The notes: generated by a model not told the origin, from the letters alone. Counted from the stretch's first letter, positions 31,728-42,400 are shown. The stretch: 64,000 nt of DNA from an uncultured Lachnospiraceae bacterium (GCA_947589095.1 CANQBX010000011.1:1-64000), one strand, 5' to 3'. Numbers and translations: made by a program.

Positions 31728-33218
31728 TCACGCCTCCAGCTCATAGCACTCCACATCCATCACCACTCCCCCGTCGGCGCAGAAGCTGATCCCCTCCGCC
31801 GCCAGATCCGTGTAAATGGTGCCGGTCACCACATGCTCGCCGTCGTTGATGAAGACCTCGGCGCTGAACCGATCCAGGATCAGGCGCAGCTTGATCTCGC
31901 CGCCGCGGTTGCGCACCTGGGAACGGCGCTGATGGATGATCGCGCGGCGGGAACCGGAGAACTTCCGGTCGATCTTAAAGACCGACTCCGACGGATGGTA
32001 GCTGACGGAGGTTCGGAACTCCTCATTCTGGGCGAAGCGGACCGCGAACTTGCGGTAAACCGCGTCCGGATCGGCCGGGCGCACGGTCACGGTCAGATCC
32101 ACGCAGCGGCCTTCCACGCCGGGAAGCCGGACCTCGCCGTCTGTAACTGCTACATCCTTATACTCCGCTTTCGCGCCTCGCAGGCTTTCGATCTCCCGGA
32201 TCGGGCGCTGCCAGAGCCGTCCGTTCTGAATCCAGATCTCCCTCGGGATCGTCATCTGGCCGTACCAGCGGTGGATCTCGGTGCGCAGATTGGAAGTATC
32301 CCAGTTCTGCATCCAGCCGATCATCACCCGCCGCCCGTCCGGCGTCAGGATGGTCTGGGGCGCGTAGAAATCGATTCCGTAATCGATGGACTGGTTGGCC
32401 TCTTCCACGAAATCCCCGCTCTCCGGGTCCATATGACCGATCAGGCATAAAGTGCCGTTGCCGTTGTGATATTCAAAGCCCTGGGGCATCATGTCCTGGG
32501 GACTTGTGAGAATGACCACCTTGCCGTCCAGCTCGAAGAAATCGGGGCACTCCCACATCTTGCCGATGCGGTTATGGTTCTCCGCCAGGATCCGCTTAAA
32601 GCTCCAGTGGAAGCCGTCCGGACTCTCATACAGCAGGATCTGGCCGCTGCCGTCCGCCGGCCGGTTGCCGATGACGCATCTGAAAGTACCATCCGCATTC
32701 CTCCACATCTTCGGATCCCGGAAATCATACCGGCTGCCGCCCTCGGGAAGGTCCGTCTCGTCCAGCACCGGGTTGCGGGCGTATTTCACATAATCCATGC
32801 CGTCGCCTACAGCCAGGCACTGGGTCTGGACCTCCCGGAACGTCCCGTCGGCCTGCTGCTGTTTCTGTACTCCCGTGTACATCAGAAGCTGGCGTCCGTC
32901 GTCCAGTTCGAGGGCGCTTCCGGAAAAGCAACCATCCTTATCGTAGATCTCATCCGGTGCCAAGGCCGCAGGCAGGACCTTCCAGTGGAGCAGGTCGTCG
33001 CTGACCGCATGGGCCCAGTGCATGGGTCCCCACATGGTGGAATACGGATGATACTGATAGAACATATGGTACTCGCCCTTGTAGCGGGAGAATCCGTTGG
33101 GGTCGTTCATCCAGCCGACCCGGGCCGACAGATGGAACTTGGGCCGGTCCTCCGGCGGGATCATCCTGTCGTATACTTCTTCGTATTTACGCGCCTCACG
33201 CAATGTCTGGCTGCTCAT
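31728..33218 (-). CDS. GH32 beta-fructofuranosidase / sucrose-6-phosphate hydrolase
   Basis: A 496-residue cytoplasmic GH32 enzyme. The nucleophile Asp39 is in GWMNDPNGF, the transition-state Asp168 in YDFRDPKMW and the acid/base Glu223 in MWECPDFF. The C-terminal beta-sandwich begins near residue 345. It cleaves terminal fructose from sucrose, sucrose-6-phosphate or short fructans. Because the neighbouring transporter is an ABC importer and not a PTS, the substrate is probably unphosphorylated. GGATCGGAGG precedes ATG 33218. It lies 574 bp downstream of the binding-protein gene. Confidence 0.94.
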   Translation of the reverse strand: MSSQTLREARKYEEVYDRMIPPEDRPKFHLSARVGWMNDPNGFSRYKGEYHMFYQYHPYSTMWGPMHWAHAVSDDLLHWKVLPAALAPDEIYDKDGCFSGSALELDDGRQLLMYTGVQKQQQADGTFREVQTQCLAVGDGMDYVKYARNPVLDETDLPEGGSRYDFRDPKMWRNADGTFRCVIGNRPADGSGQILLYESPDGFHWSFKRILAENHNRIGKMWECPDFFELDGKVVILTSPQDMMPQGFEYHNGNGTLCLIGHMDPESGDFVEEANQSIDYGIDFYAPQTILTPDGRRVMIGWMQNWDTSNLRTEIHRWYGQMTIPREIWIQNGRLWQRPIREIESLRGAKAEYKDVAVTDGEVRLPGVEGRCVDLTVTVRPADPDAVYRKFAVRFAQNEEFRTSVSYHPSESVFKIDRKFSGSRRAIIHQRRSQVRNRGGEIKLRLILDRFSAEVFINDGEHVVTGTIYTDLAAEGISFCADGGVVMDVECYELEA

Positions 33219-33792
33219 GCTTCTCTGTTCCTCCGATCCTGTGCGCCGCGCTGTCTCACGCGGTTCTGCTTCGTCATCTTATGCGGTTCTTCCGCTTCGT
33301 TTTACGCGATTCCGCCGCCTCTGTCTTACGTGGTCTTCCGCCTCCAACTTACGCGGTTTTACCCTTTCCGTTTCTCGCGGTTCTGACGTTTCCGGCCGCG
33401 GTTCTCTGCCTTCTCAAGCTTTTAAGCGTATTTTCACACTTTCCAACGGACATTCTATCACGACGCCCGCAAAGTATGCAACTGGTTTTCTGCACATACT
33501 TTGTAAACTTATTCTTAAATTTTTGTACTTCCGCGCCTCAGACAATTCCCGACTGCTCTTTCGCTGCCCGTCCGAAATCCGATCGTGAAAGGCTGTTTTT
33601 TCGACAACAGGGGAGCGCCCCGCAAAAGACGCTCCCCCGTTGTCATCCTTACTTCACTTCTTATCCCTCCGGCGGCCTTTTCCGCCGGATCTCTTCTTTA
33701 AGCCGGGCGCGTTCATGGTCTGCCGATACAGCCGGGCCCATGCGTACCATGTCCGTCATTTCTTCCGCTCGCAGTGAAACCCTTCGCGTTTC
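33219..33792. other. Gene-free gap between GH32 and its importer: hairpins and repeats
   Basis: No coding frame is supported. From left to right it holds a 7-copy degenerate repeat (33258-33405), a stable inverted repeat at 33603-33644 (GACAAC and GGGGAGCG arms) and another at 33668-33689 (TCCGGCGG / CCGCCGGA). Neither hairpin has a good T-tract, so they may stabilise mRNA rather than end transcription. Confidence 0.55.
33258..33405. repeat. Seven degenerate 23-bp tandem repeats
   Basis: The core ACGCGGTTCT (plus-strand reading, with one to three changes) begins at 33258, 33281, 33304, 33328, 33351, 33375 and 33396, giving spacings of 23, 23, 24, 23, 24 and 21 bp. The array starts 40 bp upstream of the GH32 start codon. 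Confidence 0.75.
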
Positions 33793-35472
33793 TTACTCCG
33801 CCTGCGCCGCCGCGTACCGGTCGTAAGCCGCCTGGTACACTGCCTGAAGCTCGCCCATGCCGCAGTTGTTGTTCAGCGTATCCAGATAGGTCTGCCATGC
33901 AGCGTCGTCCGGGCCGCCGTCACGGAGCCACAGGCCCTCGTTCTCCGCTACGATGCTCTCGAAATCGGACTTATACATATCGATCGTATCCAGCTCATCC
34001 TTCGTGTACACGCAGTCGACCGGGTAGGTCGTGGTGCTTGACACATAAGGCATCCAGAAGTCATACAGGTCGGTCAGACGCTCGATGGCGCGGTCCTCCA
34101 TCTTGAAGGTGGTGCTGTAGTAGTCGCTTAAGATCAGCTTCGGTCCCTGAACCTCGTTCTCGCCCTTCAGCTCGCCGGCGCCCTTGTTGTACTTGGCCTG
34201 GCTCTCCTCCTCGGTGATGCTCAGCCATACGCCGTTCTCATCCTGCTCGTTGAAATACACGCCGATGGGGCCGTACTGCAGCTGCATCACGTTCTCCGGC
34301 TCATACCACAGATCGAAGAACTTGAGCAGATTCGCCGGGCTCTTGCAGGCGCTGGTAATGGACAGCTGGCCGGAGTTGGTGCCGCCGCCGGTCCTTACGG
34401 TCACGTTGTGGGTGCCGTCCGGGCCGTCCAGGATCGGAAGGAACACATAATCCTTCGCGTAGTCGCCCATCAGCTCCTCGATGTACCACCAGGTGGAGAC
34501 GCCCACATAACCCTGCTGGCACTTACTCATCAGCTGCGTATCGCTCTGGCTGAACATTTCCACATCCATCAGCCCTTCCGCGTACCAGTCATGGAAATAG
34601 GTGATCGCATTGCGGTACTCGTCGCTGGCGCAGACGAAATCTACCTTGCCGTCGTCGTTTAAGCGCAGGTCGTTGATGACGTCGTTGGGCCAGTTGGTGA
34701 AGCCGAAGCCCGCGTAGAAAATGTTCTGGCCCCAGCACCACTGATCGAAGCCGGTGCTCATCGGGATCGTGGTCCCCGGATCATTTCCGTAATACTTGGC
34801 GCTCATGTCGTTGTCCTTGAACGCCTTCAGAGCCGTATGCAGCTCGTCAAGGGTGGTCGGAACCTCCAGTCCAAGATCGTCCAGCCACGCCTTGTTGATC
34901 ATCGAGAACTGCGGGATCGTGTAAATGCTGTAATCCTCATCCTTGCCGATACCGGCGGTACCCATCTGCTCCGCGGCCGGCAGTCCGTAGATCTTGCCGT
35001 CGCTCATCGTGATCGCGCTCTTGATATTCGGATGCTCCTCCAGGATCTTAGCCAGGTTGGGCATATACTCCTCCGTCAGATACGGAGTCAGGTCGATAAA
35101 CGTTCCGTCCTCGCCGTAGCGGGTCAGGTCATAGTTAGAAAACCCTACCGCGGAGAACGCGTCCGGAAGCTCCTGACCGGCGATGCGGATGTTGACCTGC
35201 TCGGCCAGGGAATCGCTCATCGTGTTCCAGTTGATCGTAACGCCGGCTTCCTCCGCCATCGCGTTCAGCACGGTGTTGTCCTGATATCCCTTGCTCAGCG
35301 CGCTCATGCCGCCGATGATATCGAACGTGGTCTGAGAGGTATCCGCGTTGGCCTCGCCGGGGGCTGCGGTTTCGCCGGTATCGGAACTGCCGGAACCGCC
35401 GCACGCTGTGAGGGAAGCCGCCATACTGACTGCCAGTGCGCTGCAGAGCAGCATTTTAACTGTCTTTTTCAT
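33793..35472 (-). CDS. Extracellular solute-binding lipoprotein (LplA type)
   Basis: A 559-residue lipoprotein with lipobox SLTAC (Cys24), a short Gly/Ser/Ala-rich linker and a family 1 binding domain. It delivers a sugar, possibly a sucrose- or fructan-like oligomer given the adjacent GH32, to the two permeases encoded upstream. AAAGGAAGG before ATG 35472 fixes the start. A 267-bp gap with a hairpin separates it from the permeases, a layout often linked to higher expression of the binding protein. Confidence 0.92.
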   Translation of the reverse strand: MKKTVKMLLCSALAVSMAASLTACGGSGSSDTGETAAPGEANADTSQTTFDIIGGMSALSKGYQDNTVLNAMAEEAGVTINWNTMSDSLAEQVNIRIAGQELPDAFSAVGFSNYDLTRYGEDGTFIDLTPYLTEEYMPNLAKILEEHPNIKSAITMSDGKIYGLPAAEQMGTAGIGKDEDYSIYTIPQFSMINKAWLDDLGLEVPTTLDELHTALKAFKDNDMSAKYYGNDPGTTIPMSTGFDQWCWGQNIFYAGFGFTNWPNDVINDLRLNDDGKVDFVCASDEYRNAITYFHDWYAEGLMDVEMFSQSDTQLMSKCQQGYVGVSTWWYIEELMGDYAKDYVFLPILDGPDGTHNVTVRTGGGTNSGQLSITSACKSPANLLKFFDLWYEPENVMQLQYGPIGVYFNEQDENGVWLSITEEESQAKYNKGAGELKGENEVQGPKLILSDYYSTTFKMEDRAIERLTDLYDFWMPYVSSTTTYPVDCVYTKDELDTIDMYKSDFESIVAENEGLWLRDGGPDDAAWQTYLDTLNNNCGMGELQAVYQAAYDRYAAAQAE

Positions 35473-35544
35473 AATACGTTTTCCTTCCTTTTCATACATG
35501 GTTTGTTGATGAAAGTTTATTTTTGCCGCGCAGTCCTTCCGCGG

Positions 35545-35562
35545 CTCCGGCATTCGCCGGAG
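35545..35562. other. Hairpin between permease and binding-protein genes
   Basis: CTCCGGC / GCCGGAG with a 4-nt loop and no T-tract. Probably a processing or stability element inside the operon, not a terminator. Confidence 0.45.
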
Positions 35563-35739
35563 ATGCGCGTTTTCAGGCCCAAAGGGCTGCGCGGGTGGAA
35601 CTCTTTTCTGTCGGTTATATCCGTTCTGAACGTCCGCTCTGCTGCCGCATAGCATTATTCTCTGCTGTCTGGTTCCGCCTTTACAGTGTCAGACGCATTT
35701 TCATATTCTCCAATGCAGCCGTATTATTGCTGGTACCGG

Positions 35740-36645
35740 TCATCCCTTGACCGCACCGGCCATCATGCCCTTCTCGAAATACTTCTGTACGAACGGGTAG
35801 ATGATCAGCATCGGCGCAGCCGCCACGATGATCGACGAGAACTTGATCATCTCGGTCAGCTTATTTAACTCCGCGTAGCCGCCGGAGATCGTACTCGCCT
35901 GGGCTGCGGAAGCGGAGCTCCGGATCAGGATATTGCGGAGAACCAGCGGAAGCGGTGCCTTCTCCGGTCCGGTCAGGTAGATCAGGGCTGTAAACCAGTC
36001 GTTCCAGTAGGCGACCATGCTGAACACCACCATAACCGCCATCATGGACATGCTGAGCGGAATGACCACCTGCAGGAAGATGCGGAACTTGGATGCTCCG
36101 TCGATCTCCGCCGCCTCGATCAGCTCCTTCGGAATGCTGTTCTGGAAGAAGTTCCTCACGATGATCATGTTGCCGACCGCCACGCCGCCCGGCAGGAACA
36201 GGGCCCACATGTTATTGATCAGGCCGGTCTGCTTGACGATCAGGTAGGTAGGAACCAGGCCGCCGCCGAAATACATCGTAAAGATGAAGAACAGGCTGAA
36301 AAACTTCCGTCCCGGCAGATCCTGGATGCTGAGCGGATACGCCGTCAGGTACAGCATGGTCACAGAGAAGATCGTACCGATGACCGTGTACTTGATGCTG
36401 TTGATGTAACCGGTCAGGATGCTGGAATCCGCGAACACCGCCTTATAGCCGTCCAGCGTGAAGCCGCTGGGGAACAGGAAGGTCTTGCCGGCGTACACAT
36501 CGTAGGGGTTCGATACGGAAGCGACCAGCACGTAGAACAGCGGGTACGCCACCAGGAACAGGAATATGGCGCAGATCACGACCAGAACGATATCGCTGGT
36601 CCTCTCAGAGAAACCGTGAAGCTCTCCACTTTTCTTTTTTGCCAT
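35740..36645 (-). CDS. Carbohydrate ABC transporter permease (LplC type)
   Basis: A 301-residue CUT1 permease with six helices and the EAA loop ELIEAAEIDGASKFRIFLQV (about residue 190). TAGGAGGTGGAAGAG before ATG 36645 places the start; an in-frame GTG at 36654 lies inside the ribosome site. Second gene of the operon, 12 bp after its partner. Confidence 0.93.
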   Translation of the reverse strand: MAKKKSGELHGFSERTSDIVLVVICAIFLFLVAYPLFYVLVASVSNPYDVYAGKTFLFPSGFTLDGYKAVFADSSILTGYINSIKYTVIGTIFSVTMLYLTAYPLSIQDLPGRKFFSLFFIFTMYFGGGLVPTYLIVKQTGLINNMWALFLPGGVAVGNMIIVRNFFQNSIPKELIEAAEIDGASKFRIFLQVVIPLSMSMMAVMVVFSMVAYWNDWFTALIYLTGPEKAPLPLVLRNILIRSSASAAQASTISGGYAELNKLTEMIKFSSIIVAAAPMLIIYPFVQKYFEKGMMAGAVKG

Positions 36646-36657
36646 CTCTTCCACCTC

Positions 36658-37605
36658 CTATACGAAGCTGACGTCTTCGGAAAGCGTCTTCGTGATCTTA
36701 TTGACAATAATTAACAGGACGATATTGATCACCGTGTTGAACAGGCCGATGGCCGTCGAGTAGCTGTACTGGGCGCGCTCGATACCTTGCTGGTACACGT
36801 ACACCGCGATGGTATCGCTGGTGGCCTTGTTCAGATCCGTCTGCAGCAGGTAAACCTTCTCGAAGCCTACGTTCATCAGTCCGCCGGCCGCCATGATCAG
36901 CATCAGCACAATGGTGGGCATCAGCTCCGGAATGTCAATGTAAAGGATCCGCTGGAACATGCTGGCTCCGTCGATCTTCGCCGCTTCATAGTGGGAAGTA
37001 TCAATGTTGGACAGCGTCGCCATGTAAACGATGATGCCCCAGCCTGCGTCCTGCCAGATGCCGGACGCGATGTAAATCGTACGGAATGCGTTGGCCTGCG
37101 TCATGAAGTCAATGTTCGTTCCCGCGATCAGGTTGATCAGACCGCCGGAGGGACTTAAGAAGATCCGGATCATACCGCAGACGACCATGGTGGAAATGAA
37201 ATGCGGCGCGTACAGGACGGTCTGGGTCACTCTCTTGAACTTCTGGAACCGCAGCTGGTTGATCATCAGCGCCAGGACGATCGGGATCGGGAAGCTCCAC
37301 AGGAGGCTGAACAGGCTCAAAAGCACCGTGTTCTTAATCATCCTCCAGAATGTCGGGGCCTTGAAGAACCTCTGGAACCACTGGAACCCTACCCACTCGC
37401 TGCCCCAGTATCCTCTGGACGCCACAAAATCGCGGAAGGCGATCTGGATACCGTACATGGGCTGGTACTTGTAGATCAGCGTCAGCACGAAGGGAACAGC
37501 CAGCATCGCATACAACTGCCAGTTCTCGATGATGCGCTGCTTGAGCGGCTTGCCCGATTTGGGCTTCGCTGCGGCCACTGCTTTGGCGGCCTGTTTCTTG
37601 CTCAT
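36658..37605 (-). CDS. Carbohydrate ABC transporter permease (LplB type)
   Basis: A 315-residue permease with an N-terminal Lys/Ala-rich tail (KKQAAKAVAAAKPKSGK) and the LplB signature PMYGIQIAFRDFVASRG. The EAA loop is HYEAAKIDGASMFQRILYID. First gene of the operon, preceded by AGAAAGGAGAGG and by the operator-flanked promoter at 37834-37862. Confidence 0.93.
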   Translation of the reverse strand: MSKKQAAKAVAAAKPKSGKPLKQRIIENWQLYAMLAVPFVLTLIYKYQPMYGIQIAFRDFVASRGYWGSEWVGFQWFQRFFKAPTFWRMIKNTVLLSLFSLLWSFPIPIVLALMINQLRFQKFKRVTQTVLYAPHFISTMVVCGMIRIFLSPSGGLINLIAGTNIDFMTQANAFRTIYIASGIWQDAGWGIIVYMATLSNIDTSHYEAAKIDGASMFQRILYIDIPELMPTIVLMLIMAAGGLMNVGFEKVYLLQTDLNKATSDTIAVYVYQQGIERAQYSYSTAIGLFNTVINIVLLIIVNKITKTLSEDVSFV

Positions 37606-37782
37606 ACGAACCTCTCCTTTCTGTCCGCCGGGAAGGCGCCTGCATGAAAATGAGTTTCTCTTTTCGCATCAGTCCCGGCCCGCGGGCCACGTTTCCCGAA
37701 TCCGGAAGTCTTTCTGCGAAACGCCGGCCGTTCCTTTATGTAAGGATCCTTATCCGTAAAACAGTCCCGGTTTCGGCTTTCG

Positions 37783-37816
37783 TGAAATTGATTTCATGTA
37801 TTCGTGAAACGTTATT
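37783..37816. promoter_or_regulatory. LacI-type operators downstream of the importer promoter
   Basis: TGAAATTGATTTCA (37783-37796) is a palindrome and TGAAACGTTA (37805-37814) is a second half-conserved copy. Both match the pattern of the perfect TGAAACGTTTCA at 37980-37991 and sit just after the predicted transcription start, where a repressor would block the importer operon. Confidence 0.6.
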
Positions 37817-37833
37817 TTATTTTTGTTGTGTTT

Positions 37834-37862
37834 ACGATAGCACTAACTGGCAGGATTGTCAA
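37834..37862 (-). promoter_or_regulatory. Promoter of the second importer operon
   Basis: TTGACA (37862-37857), 17 bp, TATCGT (37839-37834) on the minus strand. The surrounding DNA is AT-rich. Confidence 0.65.
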
Positions 37863-37979
37863 TATAAAATTTTATATTTTTGTGTTTGAAATCACTTTTT
37901 GGATATTATCACTGCATTTCGGTTTATATTTTGTGCATTATATCCAAATTACATCCCACAGCTTCCTTCTTTCGTTTCG

Positions 37980-38032
37980 TGAAACGTTTCATGAAATTTC
38001 AGCTTTACAAATATCAAAAAATATGCTATACT
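37980..38032 (+). promoter_or_regulatory. lacI-family gene promoter with upstream operator
   Basis: TTTACA (38004-38009), 17 bp, TATACT (38027-38032). The perfect palindrome TGAAACGTTTCA (37980-37991) lies just upstream of the -35, suggesting self-regulation, and looping to the copies near 37.8 kb is possible. Confidence 0.7.
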
Positions 38033-38096
38033 TACCGCATAGTTATCAAACAATAAGCTGCATGAACCGCATTTTGACGATGGAACGGAGAGCATT

Positions 38097-39116
38097 ATGA
38101 TGAAAAAGATGAGCACGGCGCCAACCATGAAGGATGTAGCCCGCGAAGCCGGCGTGGCCCTCGGAACCGTATCAAAGGTGGTCAACGGCCTGCCTGTAGG
38201 CGAGAATTACCGGATCCGGGTGGAAGCTGCGATCGAGAAGCTGGATTACCAGGTGAACAGCTACGCCCAGGGGCTGAAGTCCAGCCGCACCTATTCCATA
38301 GCCGTACTGCTTCCGAATACATTTAATCCATTCTTCGCGGATCTGGCCTACCAGCTCAACCTGGCGCTGCAGAAGCGCAGATATAAGATGCTCCTCTGCT
38401 GCACGGCCTTCAATCCGACCGAGGAGCAGGAATACATTAATATGGTCCGGCAGAACAAGGTGGACGGCATCATCGGCCTGACCTACAATCCGGACCTGGT
38501 GGTGGAACCGGACACGCCTTACGTGACGATCGACCGCTATATGGGGCCCGGCATCCCCTGCGTAGCCAGCGATAACTACGCCGGCGGGCAGATGGCCGCT
38601 GAGAAGCTGGCCGATCTGGGCTGCAGGAAGGTTGCCTTCCTGCGGATCGGCTCCTCTCTTACCAATGAGCCCAATAAACGCCGTTCCGGTTTTGAAAACG
38701 GCTGCCTGGCCCGGCAGCTGGATTACGAGATGAAGATATTGGACGACGGGGATCCGTTCGACGGTTTCGTAGATTTTCTGAAAGAGCATTTCCATAACGG
38801 AAAGCTGGATTTTGACGGGCTGTTCTGCGTGACGGACAACTTGGCGTTCCAGATCATGAAGGTTCTGGAATCGATGGGAGTTAAAGTTCCGGAAGATGTA
38901 CAGATCATCGGCTTCGACGGCGCGCGGATGTTCGGCGACGGCCGCTACGTCTGCTCCACCATCGTCCAGCCCGCGGACGCCATCGCGGAGATGTGCGTGG
39001 AGCTGGTCCTGATGAACAACGCGGCGCTGCGGCCGCCGCTTGTGTGTCTGCCGGTCAGCTACGCCTACGGCGGGACGACACTGGACGCGCCGCAGGCGCC
39101 CTTTCCCGTGCGCTGA
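38097..39116 (+). CDS. LacI family transcriptional regulator
   Basis: A 339-residue repressor: N-terminal helix-turn-helix (APTMKDVAREAGVALGTVSK), hinge helix (YAQGLKSSRTYSIAVLLPN) and a sugar-binding domain (VDGIIGLTYNP, VTIDRYMGPGIPCVASDN, DVQIIGFDGARMF). Divergent from the second importer operon and flanked by matching palindromes, so it very likely controls that operon and GH32. ATG 38097 is followed by a second ATG; either could be used. Confidence 0.94.
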   Translation: MMKKMSTAPTMKDVAREAGVALGTVSKVVNGLPVGENYRIRVEAAIEKLDYQVNSYAQGLKSSRTYSIAVLLPNTFNPFFADLAYQLNLALQKRRYKMLLCCTAFNPTEEQEYINMVRQNKVDGIIGLTYNPDLVVEPDTPYVTIDRYMGPGIPCVASDNYAGGQMAAEKLADLGCRKVAFLRIGSSLTNEPNKRRSGFENGCLARQLDYEMKILDDGDPFDGFVDFLKEHFHNGKLDFDGLFCVTDNLAFQIMKVLESMGVKVPEDVQIIGFDGARMFGDGRYVCSTIVQPADAIAEMCVELVLMNNAALRPPLVCLPVSYAYGGTTLDAPQAPFPVR

Positions 39117-39134
39117 CGAAAAGCAGGGCCGTTC

Positions 39135-39464
39135 TTAATCGACATATTTTTCCTCATCCCGCAGCGTTTTGTTTTTCGTATGATTTTCAAAATAGACGTA
39201 TTCCCGCTTACTGTTCTTTTTCTCATTCCACTGCTTCCGTGCGGCCGTGTAGAGACCGGCTCCCATCAGGACCGCCGTACCGGCCGCCACCGTGCCGGCA
39301 GAAGGGTCTGCCGGCGCTTCAGACGCCGCCGCACCGGCTCCCGGCGCATCCGCCTCCGTCGTGCCGCCCCCCGCGCCCGGGCTGTATGAGGCAGACGCCG
39401 CAATGCCGGGCCGGGCCAGGATAACCAGAGCAAGCGTCAGCAAAGCGCCGAGCGTCCGGGTCAT
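39135..39464 (-). CDS. Small secreted or membrane protein of unknown function
   Basis: A 109-residue protein starting at ATG 39464 with GGAAG 6 bp upstream. It has an N-terminal hydrophobic segment (LGALLTLALVILARPGIAAS), an Ala/Gly/Pro-rich stretch, a second hydrophobic helix (AGTVAAGTAVLMGAGLYTAA) and a Lys/Glu-rich tail. The start overlaps the 5' side of the MscS-like stop by 20 bp on the other side, so the two genes are adjacent in one unit. No family recognised. Confidence 0.6.
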   Translation of the reverse strand: MTRTLGALLTLALVILARPGIAASASYSPGAGGGTTEADAPGAGAAASEAPADPSAGTVAAGTAVLMGAGLYTAARKQWNEKKNSKREYVYFENHTKNKTLRDEEKYVD

Positions 39465-39483
39465 ACGCCGCTTCCCGTCCGCC

Positions 39484-42400
39484 TCACGCCGACGGTCCAT
39501 CATCCGCCTGCCCGTTCTTCTGTTCGTTCTTCTGTCCATTCCTCTGGCTATTCTCCTCCTCCGGCTTTTCCGCCTTCTCCTGCAGATAACTGAGCGTGAT
39601 CTGCGGGAACGGAATATTGATCCCGTTCTGTTTAAAGATCAGGAAGATCTCCCTGTTCAGATCCCGGCTCAGCTGGATCCGGTCCTGCTCCTTGCACAGG
39701 GCAATGATCTTGATCACCACGCTGCTGTCTCCCAGCGCCGATACGCCTTTGTAGAACGGACCGTCCATGATGGCCGGCAGCCTGCGGCGTACCTTCGGCA
39801 GCTCCTTCTTCAGAACCGCCTCCACCCGCTCCAGGGATTCCCCGTACTCGATGCCGACATCGATGCCGGCATAAGACGCCTCTTTCGTCATATTGATGAT
39901 ACCCGACAGATTCGAGTTATTGAATACCTTGATATTCTTGGACGTATCCTGAATCTTGGTGGTCCGCAGTCCGATATCCAGCACATTGCCCCGGAAATCC
40001 CCGACCGTCACGATATCGCCCACGCGGAACTCTCCCTCGAAAACGATGAACACGCCGGCCAGAATATCCTGGATCATACTCTGGGCTCCGAGACCTATGA
40101 TCAGGGAGAGGATCCCGGCTGACGCCAGGAGGCTTCCGGTGTCCAGCCCGCATAAGTACAGGGAGTAGAACAGGGCGAACAGCGCTGCTCCGTAACGGAT
40201 CACCGAAGCGAACAGATGGCCCAGGGTCTCCGCCCGGCTACCGATGTTCACCGACACCTGATTGATCAGGATCTCAAGCACATTGGCCACAACAAAGATG
40301 ATGATCAGCGTGATCGCGCAGTTTGTCAGCGCAAAGATATTGAAGCCCTTCGTCCACACGCCCTCATATACATAATTGATGGCGTCGATCCTAAATATGC
40401 CCCTGCGGGATACCATGATACAGATGAACAGGAACACCGCGAACACATGGAATACGACGCGGGCCACCGTCGAGAACTTCTGCTCCGGCGTCTTCTCCTC
40501 CCAGGGGATGTACTCCGCGTCCCACCTGGCCGCCGCGGGGCGGACCCGGCGGGTCTTGCCGGAAGGCATGGTCACCGTGATCGTATCCTGGTCGTTGCGG
40601 GCCCTGCGTTCCACTTCATCCGCATTCTCCATATACATCTTCTCTTCCTGCGCGCCGAAGCTGCAGGAATAAATGCAGAGGAGCAGGAGTCCGGCAAGCG
40701 CCGCGAAAAAGGCGGTCAGCGCGATGTCGTCCCTGGTAGCGTATACGGTCGAAAGCGGCACAGCCGTACCGATATAGAGATCGTTCACCCGCTTGAATGT
40801 CTGGAAATACGTATCGCCGTTCACGGTCTCGATCCCGTTATACATCTCGCCGGTCGAATCGAAGGCGCCCGGGCTGCAGCCCATGGCCAGAGCCGAACGG
40901 CCGATATCCGCCGGTTTCGGCGAATAGACGCAGGTATAGGTCTCGTCCGCGTTGCAGATTACCGTAAAGCCGGTACCGTGGACGGTCGTATGATCCGCCA
41001 CATAAGTCAGAGTCGCGGTCTCCATCACGGTCTGCAGGCGCTCCGGCGCGATGCTGATCTGCAGAAGGCCGCGGTGCTTCTCGACGGGTCTTCCGCTCCG
41101 CTCTCCGTCCACCTGCTTCTGGTAGGCGCTTCTGGAGACATAGCCGGTGCTCCCGTCCGGTTCCTGCACCGTATAATAATAGAACACGTTGCCCACATAC
41201 TGGGAGTATTCTCCCATATCGTCCAGCCCCAGATCCTGGGCGTAGAAATCCCTGTGATCCGCCAGGATCTCCCAGAACGGATAGGACTGATGCTCTTCGT
41301 CGTCCGTTATGGCAAAATACCACAGATCGTCATTGGTAGCGATGACCCTCCCGCTCTCGTCAAAGATCATGATCTTCTCGGCGGCGTTGATCTGCGCAAG
41401 CCTCTGCAGAAACGGATGCTCGCTGACGGAATAGACCGGGTTGCCGTAGCTGTCCAGGCCTCCCGTGACCTGCCCGGCCTCATCCTTCTCCAGCGGATGC
41501 TTATGTACATTCTCCCCTTCAGGATCATAATCGAAAATATACTGCGGATTCTCCTCCAGCATCGTCGTCAGCAGCTCGCATTTATTCAGGAACAGCGCCT
41601 TGTACTCCGCGTTCAGCGCCTCGGCGTCGCGGGTATTGTTCGCAAGCTTGTTGCTGATCTCATCGATCGCTTTATTGGACTCATAAGCCACGGAGGCCAG
41701 AGCGTTCACCGACTGGAAATAATAGGTCAGACCGGTCGTGGCCACGATCCCGAGAACCGTGATGGGAAACAGCTTCTCCGCCACCGTAATATTAAAGAAA
41801 AACTTTCCCTTCAGCAGGGCGGCGTAACGGGGCATCCGGCCGATCCGGATATTGTCCCGGTTGATGATCGTCGCGTAAACGCTGACCAGGATCACGAAAA
41901 CGATAAACGTGATGGCGATGAAAACGATCAGGACCAGGTCGTTGGCCAGATCCGTGGTCGTCTTCGTCAGCACGAACACGGCGGCATCATTCCAGCGCTT
42001 CCCCACGGCGCACCACTCGTCTCCGCCGAAGGTAAGCAGCCCCTCGTAGGTCTCTCCCAGCGCCTCGATGGGCACGCCGTTCTGGAGAGCGTCCCGGCCG
42101 GTCAGATCGTCGATCGGATTATACAGGAACGAATAGTCCTGCAGCGAAACGGCGATGGACACCGTATCCACGCTGACCATGCCGCGGAGTACCGCCTCCC
42201 AGGAGGTCATGGTCTCGATGCTCCGCTGCGTATCGGTCCAGTCGACGACAAAGACCAGGATGCGGCCGGAGCGCAGCCGGATTCCGTAGAAGCGCTTCAG
42301 CCCGTCCTCATAATGAATGCTGAACGGCTCCGACGTACCGTCCTGCGCCAGCTGCTCCCGAAGCATCCGGAACCGCTTCCGGGTGAAATCATAATCACAG

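Noticed and set aside
33258-33405. CRISPR array upstream of GH32
   Set aside because: Units are about 23 bp, degenerate and contiguous, with no unique spacers and no cas genes in the window.
33603-33644. Rho-independent terminator between the binding-protein gene and GH32
   Set aside because: The hairpin is strong, but there is no T-tract after it on either strand in the transcribed direction.
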